A stretch of 64,000 nucleotides of DNA from Citricoccus zhacaiensis (GTDB lineage: Bacteria; Actinomycetota; Actinomycetes; Actinomycetales; Micrococcaceae): positions 124,001 through 188,000 of the forward strand of contig NZ_BMLQ01000002.1 in assembly GCF_014645315.1 (NCBI RefSeq), read 5' to 3'. The notes under the pieces are model-generated. The model had not been told where the DNA came from and made no database searches. It saw only the letters and a program-made list of their open reading frames with translations. Below are positions 33,971 through 42,073 of the stretch, in pieces. The stretch's first letter is position 1; each line of letters starts with the position of its first letter. Both the position numbers and the translations under genes were made by a program.

Positions 33971-34976
33971 AGAGGACATCTTCCGAGGCGGCGGGCTCGA
34001 GGTTCGCCGGTCGCTTGACCTGAGTGACGACGCCGGTCGGGACGTCGCCCCGCAGCACGGCCTCGATGTTCTGCCACACGGTGGCGATCCGGCGCTGGAC
34101 GTTCTCCCAGCCGACTCCCGCCATGTGCGGCGTGCACACCACCTGCTCCATCTCCAGCAGCTCGCTCGCAGCATCCAGGGGCTCCCGGTTATAGACATCG
34201 AGCCCGGCCCCGGCGATGCGTCCCTCCCGCAGAGACTCGATGAGCGCACGCTCGTCCACGACCTCACCGCGACCGACGTTCACGAGGACGCCTGTCTTCT
34301 TCATGAGGGCGAGCTCGTCCTCACCGATCAGCCTCTCGGACCCGGCGTTCAACGGGACACTGACGCAGACGATGTCAGAGGTCCGCATGAGCTCGTCCAG
34401 GGAGACGGGCCGGGCCGGGACGAGCTCGGAGACGGTCAGCGGGATCTCCGCGTTGTCATAGAAGATCACCTCGGCACCGAAACCGTGATGGACCACCTTG
34501 CCGACCCATCGGCCGATATTGCCCAGCCCGACGATGCCGACCGTCTTGCCGTACAGCTCGGAGTAAGACGTCTCGTCCAGGTCCTCGCGCCACTTCCCGT
34601 CCCGCATCAACTGCATCGAGGCAGGGATCCGCCGCAGCAGTGTCAGGACCAGGGTGACCGCATGCTCCGCGACGGAGATGGAGTGTGTCTTCATCTGCGC
34701 CACCGGTATGCCCAGGTCATCGAGAACCCCGAGGGAGAGCTGGCCATAGCCGGAGCTCATGTACTGGATGAACTTCGCCTTCGAGGCGGCCCGGAAGACC
34801 GCCTCAGGGACCTCGACGCCCGAGATCAGGAAATCAGCGTCCGCGGCCTCGCGGCAGAGGTCCTCGACGTCCGTCCCCGGCGGCATGACGGTCACCCTGA
34901 AACCTTCCGGTGCGGCCGCCACCAGACGGTCGATGTAGTCCCTGAGGGGATTGATGAACAGGACCTTGTACGTCAC
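33966..34976 (-). CDS. D-2-hydroxyacid dehydrogenase (NAD-dependent)
   Basis: A 336-aa D-isomer-specific 2-hydroxyacid dehydrogenase. The NAD motif GLGNIG and the catalytic triad are present: R in NVGRGEVV, E in DVYNREPL and H in TPHMAGVG. It reduces a 2-oxo acid or oxidises a D-2-hydroxy acid; the exact substrate is unknown. It lies 110 nt after the isopropylmalate-dehydrogenase-like gene and is probably cotranscribed. The GTG at 34976 has GAAAGG 9 nt upstream; the earlier in-frame ATG is a low-complexity extension. Confidence 0.86.
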   Translation of the reverse strand: MTYKVLFINPLRDYIDRLVAAAPEGFRVTVMPPGTDVEDLCREAADADFLISGVEVPEAVFRAASKAKFIQYMSSGYGQLSLGVLDDLGIPVAQMKTHSISVAEHAVTLVLTLLRRIPASMQLMRDGKWREDLDETSYSELYGKTVGIVGLGNIGRWVGKVVHHGFGAEVIFYDNAEIPLTVSELVPARPVSLDELMRTSDIVCVSVPLNAGSERLIGEDELALMKKTGVLVNVGRGEVVDERALIESLREGRIAGAGLDVYNREPLDAASELLEMEQVVCTPHMAGVGWENVQRRIATVWQNIEAVLRGDVPTGVVTQVKRPANLEPAASEDVLL

Positions 34977-35086
34977 GGGTGTGCGCCTTTCGCAGGGCGG
35001 CCCCGGCCGGTGGCGTGGGGACCTGGTGAGGAGGGGAGAGAGGGAAGAAGAGAAGGAAGAAGGGGTGGCGGCCGGACGGCACCGGG

Positions 35087-36202
35087 TCATCGGCCAGCCG
35101 CGGCGACGTGTTCCCGCCGTCCGGAGTCCACCTGTGGCGGAAGCGCGCTGATGACTGCGTCCGTCACCTCCCGGGTGCCAGCGGAGCCACCCAGGTCCCG
35201 CGCCCGGGGGCCGATCGCCAGCGTCGATTCGACGGCGCCCTGGATGGCGTGGGCGATGCGGGTGGCGAGGTCGTCACCGCGGCGCTCCCCCAACCACTCC
35301 AGCATCATCGCGGCCGAGAGGATCATCGCTGTGGGATTGGCGATACCCTGGCCCGCGATGTCGGGGGCACTGCCATGAGACGGCTGGAAGACGCCGTGCG
35401 TCAGACTGACGTCGGCCGACGGGGCGACGCCGAGGCCGCCCACGAGGCCGGCTGCGACCTCGGAGACGATGTCGCCGAAGATGTTCTCCGAGACGATGAC
35501 GTCGTAGCGCCCCGGATCGGTGACCATGTACATCGATCCCGCGTCGATGTAGTACTTGGCGCTGCCGATATCGGCGTTCCGTGCGGCGACCTCGTCGAAC
35601 ACCTTCTCCAGCAGGACATTGCTGCGCAGGGCGTTGGACTTGTGCAGGAGCGTCACATGACCTGGGGTCCCCCGCTTGCGGCGTGCCCGCGCCTGCGAGA
35701 ACGCCACGTCGAAGAGCTTCTCGCTGGTGGCCCGCGTGATCGTCATGCGATCGCTCGCGCTCTCGTCGCTGGGCTCGTGTTCATCGGCCAGTCCCGCGAA
35801 CATCCCCTCCGAGGTCTCCCGGATCACCAGCATGTCGACCTTCTCCGCCTTGAGCGGGCCGTCGACGCCCGGGAAGAGCCGGACCGGCCGAAGGCTCGAG
35901 AAGAGGCCGTAGTGGGCTCGCATCTCCACCTGGGCCCCCAGTTCCAGGCCCTCCGGACCGCGCACGTCAGGAAGACCCATGGCACCGAACAGCACGGCGT
36001 CCCGCATGCCGATCTCGTCCATATCGGCAGCGGTGATCTTCCGTCCGGTACGGCGGTACAGGTCAGCGCTGAAGTCATACGTGGTGTAGTTCAGCGTCAG
36101 CCCGTAGCGCGTCTCGCACTCCGCCAGGACCGCCTGCGCGGCCTCGACGACCTCGGGCCCGATGCCGTCTCCGGGAATGACGGCGATGTCGTATTCAGTC
36201 AT
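35087..36202 (-). CDS. Isocitrate/isopropylmalate dehydrogenase family enzyme (D-malate/tartrate dehydrogenase-like)
   Basis: A 371-aa beta-decarboxylating dehydrogenase. It has the GDGIGPEV start, the substrate-loop RETSEGMFAG, the catalytic Lys in LHKSNALR, metal Asp in VSENIFGDIVSEVAAGLVG and the HGSAPDIAGQGIANP signature. The RETSEG-type loop and the neighbourhood (2-hydroxycarboxylate transporter, IclR) suggest D-malate, tartrate or 3-methylmalate rather than isopropylmalate; leuB needs no such partners. It is driven by the promoter with the second IclR/CRP site pair. Confidence 0.85.
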   Translation of the reverse strand: MTEYDIAVIPGDGIGPEVVEAAQAVLAECETRYGLTLNYTTYDFSADLYRRTGRKITAADMDEIGMRDAVLFGAMGLPDVRGPEGLELGAQVEMRAHYGLFSSLRPVRLFPGVDGPLKAEKVDMLVIRETSEGMFAGLADEHEPSDESASDRMTITRATSEKLFDVAFSQARARRKRGTPGHVTLLHKSNALRSNVLLEKVFDEVAARNADIGSAKYYIDAGSMYMVTDPGRYDVIVSENIFGDIVSEVAAGLVGGLGVAPSADVSLTHGVFQPSHGSAPDIAGQGIANPTAMILSAAMMLEWLGERRGDDLATRIAHAIQGAVESTLAIGPRARDLGGSAGTREVTDAVISALPPQVDSGRREHVAAAGR

Positions 36203-36219
36203 GTCTCTCCCACCAAAAC

Positions 36220-36238
36220 GTTCCCACTGGTTGGGAAC
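36220..36238. promoter_or_regulatory. IclR-type operator B (dehydrogenase operon)
   Basis: GTTCCCA-CTGGT-TGGGAAC, a perfect 7-bp inverted repeat, 18 nt upstream of the start codon. Same core and position as operator A at 33902-33922. Confidence 0.75.
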
Positions 36239-36271
36239 TCGTTGCTATTTAGCGGGAAGACCATAGCAAGG

Positions 36272-36287
36272 CGTGATCCGGCTCACA
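36272..36287. promoter_or_regulatory. CRP/GlxR-like box B
   Basis: CGTGA-TCCGGC-TCACA, the same half-sites as box A. Between operator and box both promoters share TATTTAGCGG and further scattered identities, so they look like duplicates. Confidence 0.68.
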
Positions 36288-36330
36288 AGGGGGTGTTGAG
36301 AGAATTGCGCACTGCCCCGCGCACTCGGTG

Positions 36331-36366
36331 CTCACGGCGCACACGGCGCTCACGGCGCTCACGGCG
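36331..36366. repeat. 9-nt tandem repeat (CTCACGGCG unit)
   Basis: Four tandem 9-nt units (CTCACGGCG, CACACGGCG, CTCACGGCG, CTCACGGCG) just downstream of the iclR stop region. It is a small minisatellite that could vary in copy number between strains; no function is evident. Confidence 0.7.
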
Positions 36367-36420
36367 CTCAGGAGACCGTCGGACCCCCGGGCGCCTGCGC
36401 GCAGTTGCCGGCCCGAGGGC

Positions 36421-37074
36421 TCAGGGCAGGCGGAGCGTCATCATCACGCCGGCCAGCGTGGTGGCGGCCTCGACGGCCTGGGCACCGAAGTCCGCGCCGG
36501 GGCCGTCCTCCACGCGGGCGAGGGGCACGGCCACGCAGATCGCGCCGACGAGCTCGCCGCCCAGCCAGACCGGAGCGCTGACCGAGCCGAGACCCGGAGT
36601 ACGCACGCCGACCGACTCGACCCAGCCATGCCGTTCGATCGAGGCCCAGGCCTCCTCCTCACGGGCCAGCAGCCGGCCGGCCGAACCTGCGGGGAGTGGC
36701 TGACGGGTGCCGGCGGGCAGCGCGGCACGCAAGACCTGCGTGCTGTCCACGGTGGCCAGGCACACGCGGTCGTCACCGCGGCGCACCCAGAGCTGGGCGG
36801 TCTCGTCGGTACTGTCGCGGAGCAGGGTCAGGATCGGCAGTGCGGCGTTCTCCAAGGCAGAGCGGACGAAGCGCGCACCACGCCGGAACCGGCCGTCGGA
36901 GTCACGGCGGAGGAACTCGAAGTCGACCATGGAGAGGGCGAGCCGGTGCACGGTGGAGACGGACAGCTTGGTCCGGCGGGCGATCTCACTCGCCGACGCC
37001 GGGCCGGTCTCCACGGCGTCCAGGATGGCCGCCACCCGTTCCAGCATGCGGTTCCCGCCCTCACGATCACTCAT
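36421..37074 (-). CDS. IclR-family transcriptional regulator
   Basis: A 217-aa IclR protein, shorter than the usual 250-270. It has a winged helix at about 5-65 (LSVSTVHRLALSMVD recognition region) and a compact effector domain. It directly precedes the dehydrogenase operon on the same strand and is the obvious candidate to bind the two TTCCCA-N5-TGGGAA palindromes. The ATG at 37074 lies 6 nt after TAGGAT (37081-37086), so its mRNA is probably leaderless. Confidence 0.88.
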   Translation of the reverse strand: MSDREGGNRMLERVAAILDAVETGPASASEIARRTKLSVSTVHRLALSMVDFEFLRRDSDGRFRRGARFVRSALENAALPILTLLRDSTDETAQLWVRRGDDRVCLATVDSTQVLRAALPAGTRQPLPAGSAGRLLAREEEAWASIERHGWVESVGVRTPGLGSVSAPVWLGGELVGAICVAVPLARVEDGPGADFGAQAVEAATTLAGVMMTLRLP

Positions 37075-37080
37075 CCCCAC

Positions 37081-37086
37081 ATCCTA
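37081..37086 (-). promoter_or_regulatory. -10 box for a leaderless iclR transcript
   Basis: TAGGAT on the minus strand, 6 nt before the ATG at 37074. Confidence 0.5.
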
Positions 37087-37149
37087 GGGAACCCGGTGGG
37101 CCCGGCAGGCAGCCGACGTCCCGGACCGGCACCGGGGAGCGCCGGTCGA

Positions 37150-38952
37150 TCAGTCCACTGACAACGGGCGCGGCGCGGGCTGGGCGCCCGCCATCGACTC
37201 GGCCATGTACTCGGCCACCACATGGCGGGAGATCGGCAGGTCGAGCACGAAGACGCCCTCGGCGCCCCGGGCCACCCAGTCCGTCAGGGCGTCCAGGTCG
37301 GCCAGGCTGCGGGCCTTGGTGCCCTGGGCCCCCATCGCGCGGCCGAGGGCGGCGAAGTCCACCTCCTCGATGAGCATGGCCTCGTCATCCAGGCCGCGGA
37401 CCGCGTACTGGTGCAGCTCGGCCCCGTAGGCGGCGTCGTTGAAGACCACCACGACGCCGGACCGGGCCTGGCGCACGAAGCTCTCCAGGTCGGCCAGGGC
37501 CATCAGCCCGCCCCCGTCACCGGTGACCAGCACCGTGGTGCGGTCCGGCCGGGCCGCGGCGGCGCCGACGGCGGAGGGGAAACCCAATCCGATGGACTGG
37601 AACGCGGTGCCGACGAACAGGTGGGAGCGCGGATCCGGGACCGAGCACATCAGGGGCACCCAGCCGATGAAGTGACCGCCGTCCTGCACGAAGGTCCGCT
37701 CAGGGGGCAAGATCCCGTCCAGGGCCAGGGCCATGGCGCGCGGGTCGAGCCGGCCGTCGGCAGCCAGTCCCTCCTCGGCGGTGCCATCGGCGCGCACGGG
37801 GTCCAGCGTCGGGGCGGCCGGGATCGGCTGGTGCGCGCGCCAGCCACCATCAGGACGTCCGTTGCCCGCCGGGGCGGGCTGGAAGGCGGCGGCGAGCGCG
37901 CTCAGGGCAGCGCCGGCGTCGGACACCAGGAAGTGCTCCGTCCGCTCATGGCGCGCCTCGGCGCGGTGGTCCACCTGCAGCACGGTGGCCTCGGCGGAGA
38001 AAAGGGTGCCGTAGCGCATCTGGAAGGGGTTCATGCCGGCGCCGACCACGAGCACGACGTCGGCCTGCCGCATGATCTCGACGCGTTCGGTCCGCGCGAA
38101 TCCCCCGGCGATGCCCAGGTCCCCCTCGGCGCCCGCGACGTTGCGGGCCATCACCGAGGTCGCCACGAAGGCCCCCAGCGAGTCGGCCAGCCGACGCAGG
38201 GCGGCGGGGGCGCCCGGCGAGTCCACGACGCCGCGTCCCGCGACGAGCAGCGGACGCTCGGCGCCGCGCAGGGCAGCGAGCAGCGCGCTCAGCTCCTCGG
38301 CGGAGGGGGCCTCCGGCTCAGCAGTCGCGGCAGGCACGGCGGGCAGGTCCAGGGCGGCGGCGGGCTGCTGCACCGGCACCTCCACGAGGTCATAGGGGAT
38401 GGCGACGACGACCGGGCGCCTCCCGGAGGCGGCGTCCGCGAAGGCGCGGCGGGCCTGGGCCGCCGGGTCGTCGGCGCCTAGACGCACGGTCTCGACCCCG
38501 GCGGCGGCCGCCATGCCGGCCTGGTCCACGTCGAAGTACCGCGGCCCGGTCGTGGGGGCGTCGCCCACGATCAGCACCAGGGGAATGCGGGCCAGCGCGG
38601 CCTCCGAGAGGGCGGTGAGGGTGTTGGTGAATCCGGCCCCGTAGGTGACGGTGGCGACCCCGACCCGGCCCGAGGCCCGGTGGTAGGCGTCGGCGGCAGC
38701 CACGGCTCCGGCCTCATGGCGGACGGTGACGAGCGGGAACCCCGTGCTGGTCAGCTCACTGATCAGGTGGGCGTTGCCGTTGCCCATGAGTCCGAAGAGG
38801 ACCTCGGTGTTCTCGCGGATCACGCGGGCCACCGCCTGGGGGACGGTGGCGCGCACGGCGGGGTCACCGGAACCAGTGGGCGGCACGGGAACGTCAGCAG
38901 GCTCGGCCATCTCGACGGTGGGCGAGACGGTCGGGGCGGGCGCAGCGGTCAC
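37150..38952 (-). CDS. Thiamine-pyrophosphate-dependent enzyme (acetolactate-synthase-like)
   Basis: A 600-aa three-domain TPP enzyme: PYR domain (about 32-200, with the cofactor-activating Glu in TVRHEAGAVAAADA), central domain (about 220-360) and PP domain (about 400-570) with the GDGGGLMALADLESF...FND TPP/Mg motif. About 30 Pro/Ala-rich residues precede the fold. It could be a 2-oxo acid decarboxylase or carboligase; no feature fixes the substrate. Start GTG 38952 follows GAGGAG by 7 nt. An Lrp gene and a palindrome (39081-39093) lie upstream. Confidence 0.83.
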   Translation of the reverse strand: MTAAPAPTVSPTVEMAEPADVPVPPTGSGDPAVRATVPQAVARVIRENTEVLFGLMGNGNAHLISELTSTGFPLVTVRHEAGAVAAADAYHRASGRVGVATVTYGAGFTNTLTALSEAALARIPLVLIVGDAPTTGPRYFDVDQAGMAAAAGVETVRLGADDPAAQARRAFADAASGRRPVVVAIPYDLVEVPVQQPAAALDLPAVPAATAEPEAPSAEELSALLAALRGAERPLLVAGRGVVDSPGAPAALRRLADSLGAFVATSVMARNVAGAEGDLGIAGGFARTERVEIMRQADVVLVVGAGMNPFQMRYGTLFSAEATVLQVDHRAEARHERTEHFLVSDAGAALSALAAAFQPAPAGNGRPDGGWRAHQPIPAAPTLDPVRADGTAEEGLAADGRLDPRAMALALDGILPPERTFVQDGGHFIGWVPLMCSVPDPRSHLFVGTAFQSIGLGFPSAVGAAAARPDRTTVLVTGDGGGLMALADLESFVRQARSGVVVVFNDAAYGAELHQYAVRGLDDEAMLIEEVDFAALGRAMGAQGTKARSLADLDALTDWVARGAEGVFVLDLPISRHVVAEYMAESMAGAQPAPRPLSVD

Positions 38953-39080
38953 GGTGAAACTCCTCGGCGAGATGGACTTCGGGCCTTGCCGAGAAGTGTG
39001 TACGGCGTTTCCTCGCTACGCAATCGAGCACGTATCGACTGAACACCCTGTACATTCTGACCGCATCTACCGGCATTCGA

Positions 39081-39093
39081 TCAGACAGTCTGA
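39081..39093. promoter_or_regulatory. Candidate Lrp/AsnC operator
   Basis: TCAGAC-A-GTCTGA, a perfect 13-bp palindrome between the lrp stop and the TPP-enzyme gene, about 130 bp upstream of the latter. It is of the size bound by AsnC/Lrp dimers. Confidence 0.5.
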
Positions 39094-39108
39094 CCAGCCG
39101 GGAAGACA

Positions 39109-39597
39109 CTAGGGAGTCGAGTCGGCCACTGCATGGAGCAGAGGCAGCGTGCGCCCCTGGATGTGGGTGCGCAGGGCCAGGGAGGACGAGGTGCGCGCCA
39201 CGCCGGCCAGTTGGGAGATCCGGTCCAGCACGTCCTGCAGGTCCTGGCCGTTGCGGGCCACCACACGCAGGTGGAGATCGTGGTCCCCGGTGACCGTGTA
39301 GAGGTCAGTGACCTCCGGGATGGCCGCGAGGATCGCCTCCGTCACCGGTCCGTGCCCCACGTTCTGGATGATGTCCACGAAGCAGAAGGCCACCAGGTCG
39401 TACCCGAACCCCGCGGGGTCGACCTGAGGGACGATCGCCGAGACCACACCCTTCGCGTGGAGCCGGGCCAGCCGACTGGTCACGGTGCCGCGGGCCACGC
39501 CCAATCGCCGAGCGCATTCCAGGACGGGCAGCTGCGGCTCGTCCGTGAGCAGCTGGATGAGGCGAGCGTCGAGGTCGTCTGGTTGCATGGCGCCCAT
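39109..39597 (-). CDS. Lrp/AsnC-family transcriptional regulator
   Basis: A 162-aa Lrp/AsnC protein: helix-turn-helix at about 8-60 (LDARLIQLL start; GVARGTVTSRLARL recognition region) and RAM ligand domain at about 70-155 (VTGDHDLHLRVVARN). It probably regulates the TPP enzyme gene 156 nt downstream. It follows the SulP gene by 25 nt on the same strand, so the two may be cotranscribed. A second ATG lies three codons in. Confidence 0.88.
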   Translation of the reverse strand: MGAMQPDDLDARLIQLLTDEPQLPVLECARRLGVARGTVTSRLARLHAKGVVSAIVPQVDPAGFGYDLVAFCFVDIIQNVGHGPVTEAILAAIPEVTDLYTVTGDHDLHLRVVARNGQDLQDVLDRISQLAGVARTSSSLALRTHIQGRTLPLLHAVADSTP

Positions 39598-39622
39598 TCT
39601 GGCACCGGCCCGTCCGGTCGGC

Positions 39623-41206
39623 TCACTCCCCCGGGGCGAGTTTGCCTTTCAGGCGGGCACGCATGGCCGTGCTGGCCTCGTTCAGCCCCACCACGTCCAC
39701 GGTCTTGCCGTAGCGCTCATACTTCTCCGTGATGGCATCCAGGCTGGCCACGGTGGAGGCGTCCCACAGGTGGGACCGGGTCAGATCGATGACCACGTGA
39801 TCCGGGTCCGCGAGGTAGTCGAACTGCGTGTAGAGGTCGTTCGAGGAGGCCCAGAACAGCTCACCGTCCACGGTGTACGTGACGGTCCCGCCGTCGTCGT
39901 GCCCGTTGTCCCCGGGGCCGACAGTCCGCCGGACCGTCACGAAGTGCGCCACCCTCCGGGCGAACAACACCATGGCGGCGAGCACGCCGAGCCCCACGCC
40001 CACCGCGAGGTTCCCGGTGGCCACGGTCCCGGCCACGGTCACCAGCATGACCAGCGTCTCGGACAGCGGCATGGCGCGCAGGGTGGCGGGACGGATCGAG
40101 TGCCAGTCGAAGGTGGCCCAGGAGACGTAGACCATCACGGCCACCAGGGCGGCCATCGGGACCATCCCGACCAGCTCGCCCAGCAGTACGGAGAGCACCA
40201 GCAGCATGACGCCGGCCGCCAGGGTGGAGAGCCGCGTGCGGGCCCCGTTGGCCTTGGTGTTGATCATGGTCTGGCCGATCATGGCGCAACCGCCCATGGT
40301 GCCGAAGAACCCGGAGATGATGTTCGCCCCGCCCTGACCCAGGGACTCCCGCGTCTTGGAGGAGCCGGTGTCCGTGACATCGTCCACGAGCTTGGCGGTC
40401 ATGAGGGACTCCATCAGCCCGACGACGGCCATGGCGAACGCGTAGGGCGCGATCACCTGGAGCGTCTCCAGGGTGAACGGCACCTGGGGCAGCACCAGCA
40501 CCGGCAGCGCCTGCGGCAGTTCGCCCTTGTCCCCCACGGTCGGCACGGCCATCTGGGTGGCGATCACCAGGCCTGTCACCACCACGATCGAGACCAGGGA
40601 CGCCGGCACCGCCTTGGTCAGCAGGGGGAACAGGAAGATGAGGGCCAGGCCGAGGGCCACCAGCACATAGACCAGCCAGGGCACATCCATCAAGTCCGGC
40701 AGCTGGGACATGAACATGAGGATCGCCAGCGCGTTGACGAACCCGGTCATCACGCTGCGGGGGATGAACCGCATCAGCTTCGCGATGCCGAGCAGGCCCA
40801 TCGCCACCTGCAGGACACCCGCCAGGATGACGGTGGCGAAGAGGTACTCCACACCATGGCTGGCCACCACGGGGGCGATGACCAGGGCCGTGGCGGCGGT
40901 GGCGGCCGAGATCATGGCCGGCCGGCCCCCGAGGAAGGAGATGGAGATGGCCATGATGGCCGCCGCGAACAGCCCGACCGCCGGGTCCACGCCCGCGATG
41001 AGCGAGAAGGCGATGGCCTCGGGGATGAGCGCCAGTCCCACCACGAGCCCGGAGAGCACCTCCGTCTTGAGCCATCCGGGCCGGCGCAGGGTCAGCCACA
41101 CCGACTGGCGCTGCTCCGGGGTCGCCCCACCGTGCCCCAGGGAGAGGTTCTGGGCCACCTCGGGGTGGTGCGGCAACAGCGGGGGCGCAGGGACGTCGTC
41201 GGGCAT
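39623..41206 (-). CDS. SulP-family anion permease with STAS domain
   Basis: A 527-aa SLC26/SulP transporter: about 12-14 TM segments (about 45-425) with AGVDPAVGLFAAA, GGRPAMISAATAA and the CAMIGQTMINTKANGARTR segments typical of the family. A short cytoplasmic STAS domain (about 445-520) contains VVIDLTRSHLWDAST. Members carry sulfate, bicarbonate, or C4-dicarboxylates, so the substrate is open. GGAG lies 8 nt before ATG 41206. Confidence 0.9.
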   Translation of the reverse strand: MPDDVPAPPLLPHHPEVAQNLSLGHGGATPEQRQSVWLTLRRPGWLKTEVLSGLVVGLALIPEAIAFSLIAGVDPAVGLFAAAIMAISISFLGGRPAMISAATAATALVIAPVVASHGVEYLFATVILAGVLQVAMGLLGIAKLMRFIPRSVMTGFVNALAILMFMSQLPDLMDVPWLVYVLVALGLALIFLFPLLTKAVPASLVSIVVVTGLVIATQMAVPTVGDKGELPQALPVLVLPQVPFTLETLQVIAPYAFAMAVVGLMESLMTAKLVDDVTDTGSSKTRESLGQGGANIISGFFGTMGGCAMIGQTMINTKANGARTRLSTLAAGVMLLVLSVLLGELVGMVPMAALVAVMVYVSWATFDWHSIRPATLRAMPLSETLVMLVTVAGTVATGNLAVGVGLGVLAAMVLFARRVAHFVTVRRTVGPGDNGHDDGGTVTYTVDGELFWASSNDLYTQFDYLADPDHVVIDLTRSHLWDASTVASLDAITEKYERYGKTVDVVGLNEASTAMRARLKGKLAPGE

Positions 41207-41274
41207 GGCAAGGACTCCGGGTGTTCGAGGGTGACGCCTCCACAGTAGCCGCGGCGCCGGCCCGGAGGTGTTCC

Positions 41275-41280
41275 TACACT
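41275..41280 (+). promoter_or_regulatory. -10 box for a leaderless SRPBCC transcript
   Basis: TACACT, then 6 nt, then the ATG at 41287; no ribosome site. Confidence 0.5.
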
Positions 41281-41286
41281 GGGTAC

Positions 41287-41853
41287 ATGAGCAACCAGCC
41301 GCAGAACACCCCGCAGCCGAACTCGAGCCGGCCGGACGCCGAAGCCGCCGTCAACCCCGAGGCCGGCCTGCCGACGTCGGCCCCGCAGGCCGACTGGCCC
41401 GAACTGGTGGAGACCGGACCGCGGCAGGTGAGCTACCGAATCCGCGTCCAGGCCCCCGCCGCAGAACTGTGGCAGATCCTGGCCAACCCGCATCGGCACC
41501 ACGAGGTGGACGGCTCGGCCACGGTGCAATACACGAAGACTGGGCCTTCAATGGTGTCGGCGGGGGACGAGTTCTCCGTGGCCATGAAGAAGATGGGCGT
41601 TCCGTACACCATGAAGCTCGTGGTCACCGCCGCTGATGAGAACGAGCTCGTGGAGTGGCAGCACCCCGGCGGGCACCGTTGGCGTTGGCAGTTCGAGGAC
41701 CAGGGCGACGGCAGCACCGTGGTCACCGAGACCTTCGACTACTCCTGGACCCGGCCCGCCGTGGCCCGCGTGTACGAGCTGACGCGCCGCCCCCAGGACA
41801 ACGCCAACGGCATCCGCGCCTCACTCACCCGCCTGGCCGGCCGGTACCTCTAG
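41287..41853 (+). CDS. SRPBCC-family (START-like) protein
   Basis: A 188-aa protein. After a 45-residue Pro/Gln/Asn-rich lead, residues 50-185 form an SRPBCC/polyketide-cyclase-like fold (VSYRIRVQAPAAELWQILANPHRHHEVDG opening, then a beta-sheet with EWQHPGGHRWRWQFE). Such domains bind hydrophobic ligands; no specific role can be given. It is isolated on the plus strand between SulP and the alcohol dehydrogenase. The 220 nt downstream (41854-42073) hold no recognisable gene. Confidence 0.8.
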   Translation: MSNQPQNTPQPNSSRPDAEAAVNPEAGLPTSAPQADWPELVETGPRQVSYRIRVQAPAAELWQILANPHRHHEVDGSATVQYTKTGPSMVSAGDEFSVAMKKMGVPYTMKLVVTAADENELVEWQHPGGHRWRWQFEDQGDGSTVVTETFDYSWTRPAVARVYELTRRPQDNANGIRASLTRLAGRYL

Positions 41854-42073
41854 AGCGGGGCCGGATTGCCAGCCCATTCCCAGCGACAGCCAAGTCCACG
41901 AACAGGTCGTCTCCCTACAGTGGGAAGCACCTCATCAAGGTGCGAGTGATGACAGGAAGAGGCCCCGGGCCCGGCAGATTGCGTCCCCCTCACGCAGCCG
42001 GATCACCCGGGGTCTCGTCATGCCCGCAGTGGCGGTCCCTTCCCGTACCCACCCGCGGTGGGCACGGCGCAGA

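Noticed and set aside
35087-36202. Housekeeping 3-isopropylmalate dehydrogenase (leuB)
   Set aside because: No leu genes are nearby; it is in a catabolic-type operon with an IclR-type operator. The family assignment stands, but the leuB role does not fit.
41941-42020. CCCCGGG...CCCGGGG inverted repeat as a terminator for adh
   Set aside because: The stem is only 7 bp with a loop of about 45 nt, so it is not convincing.
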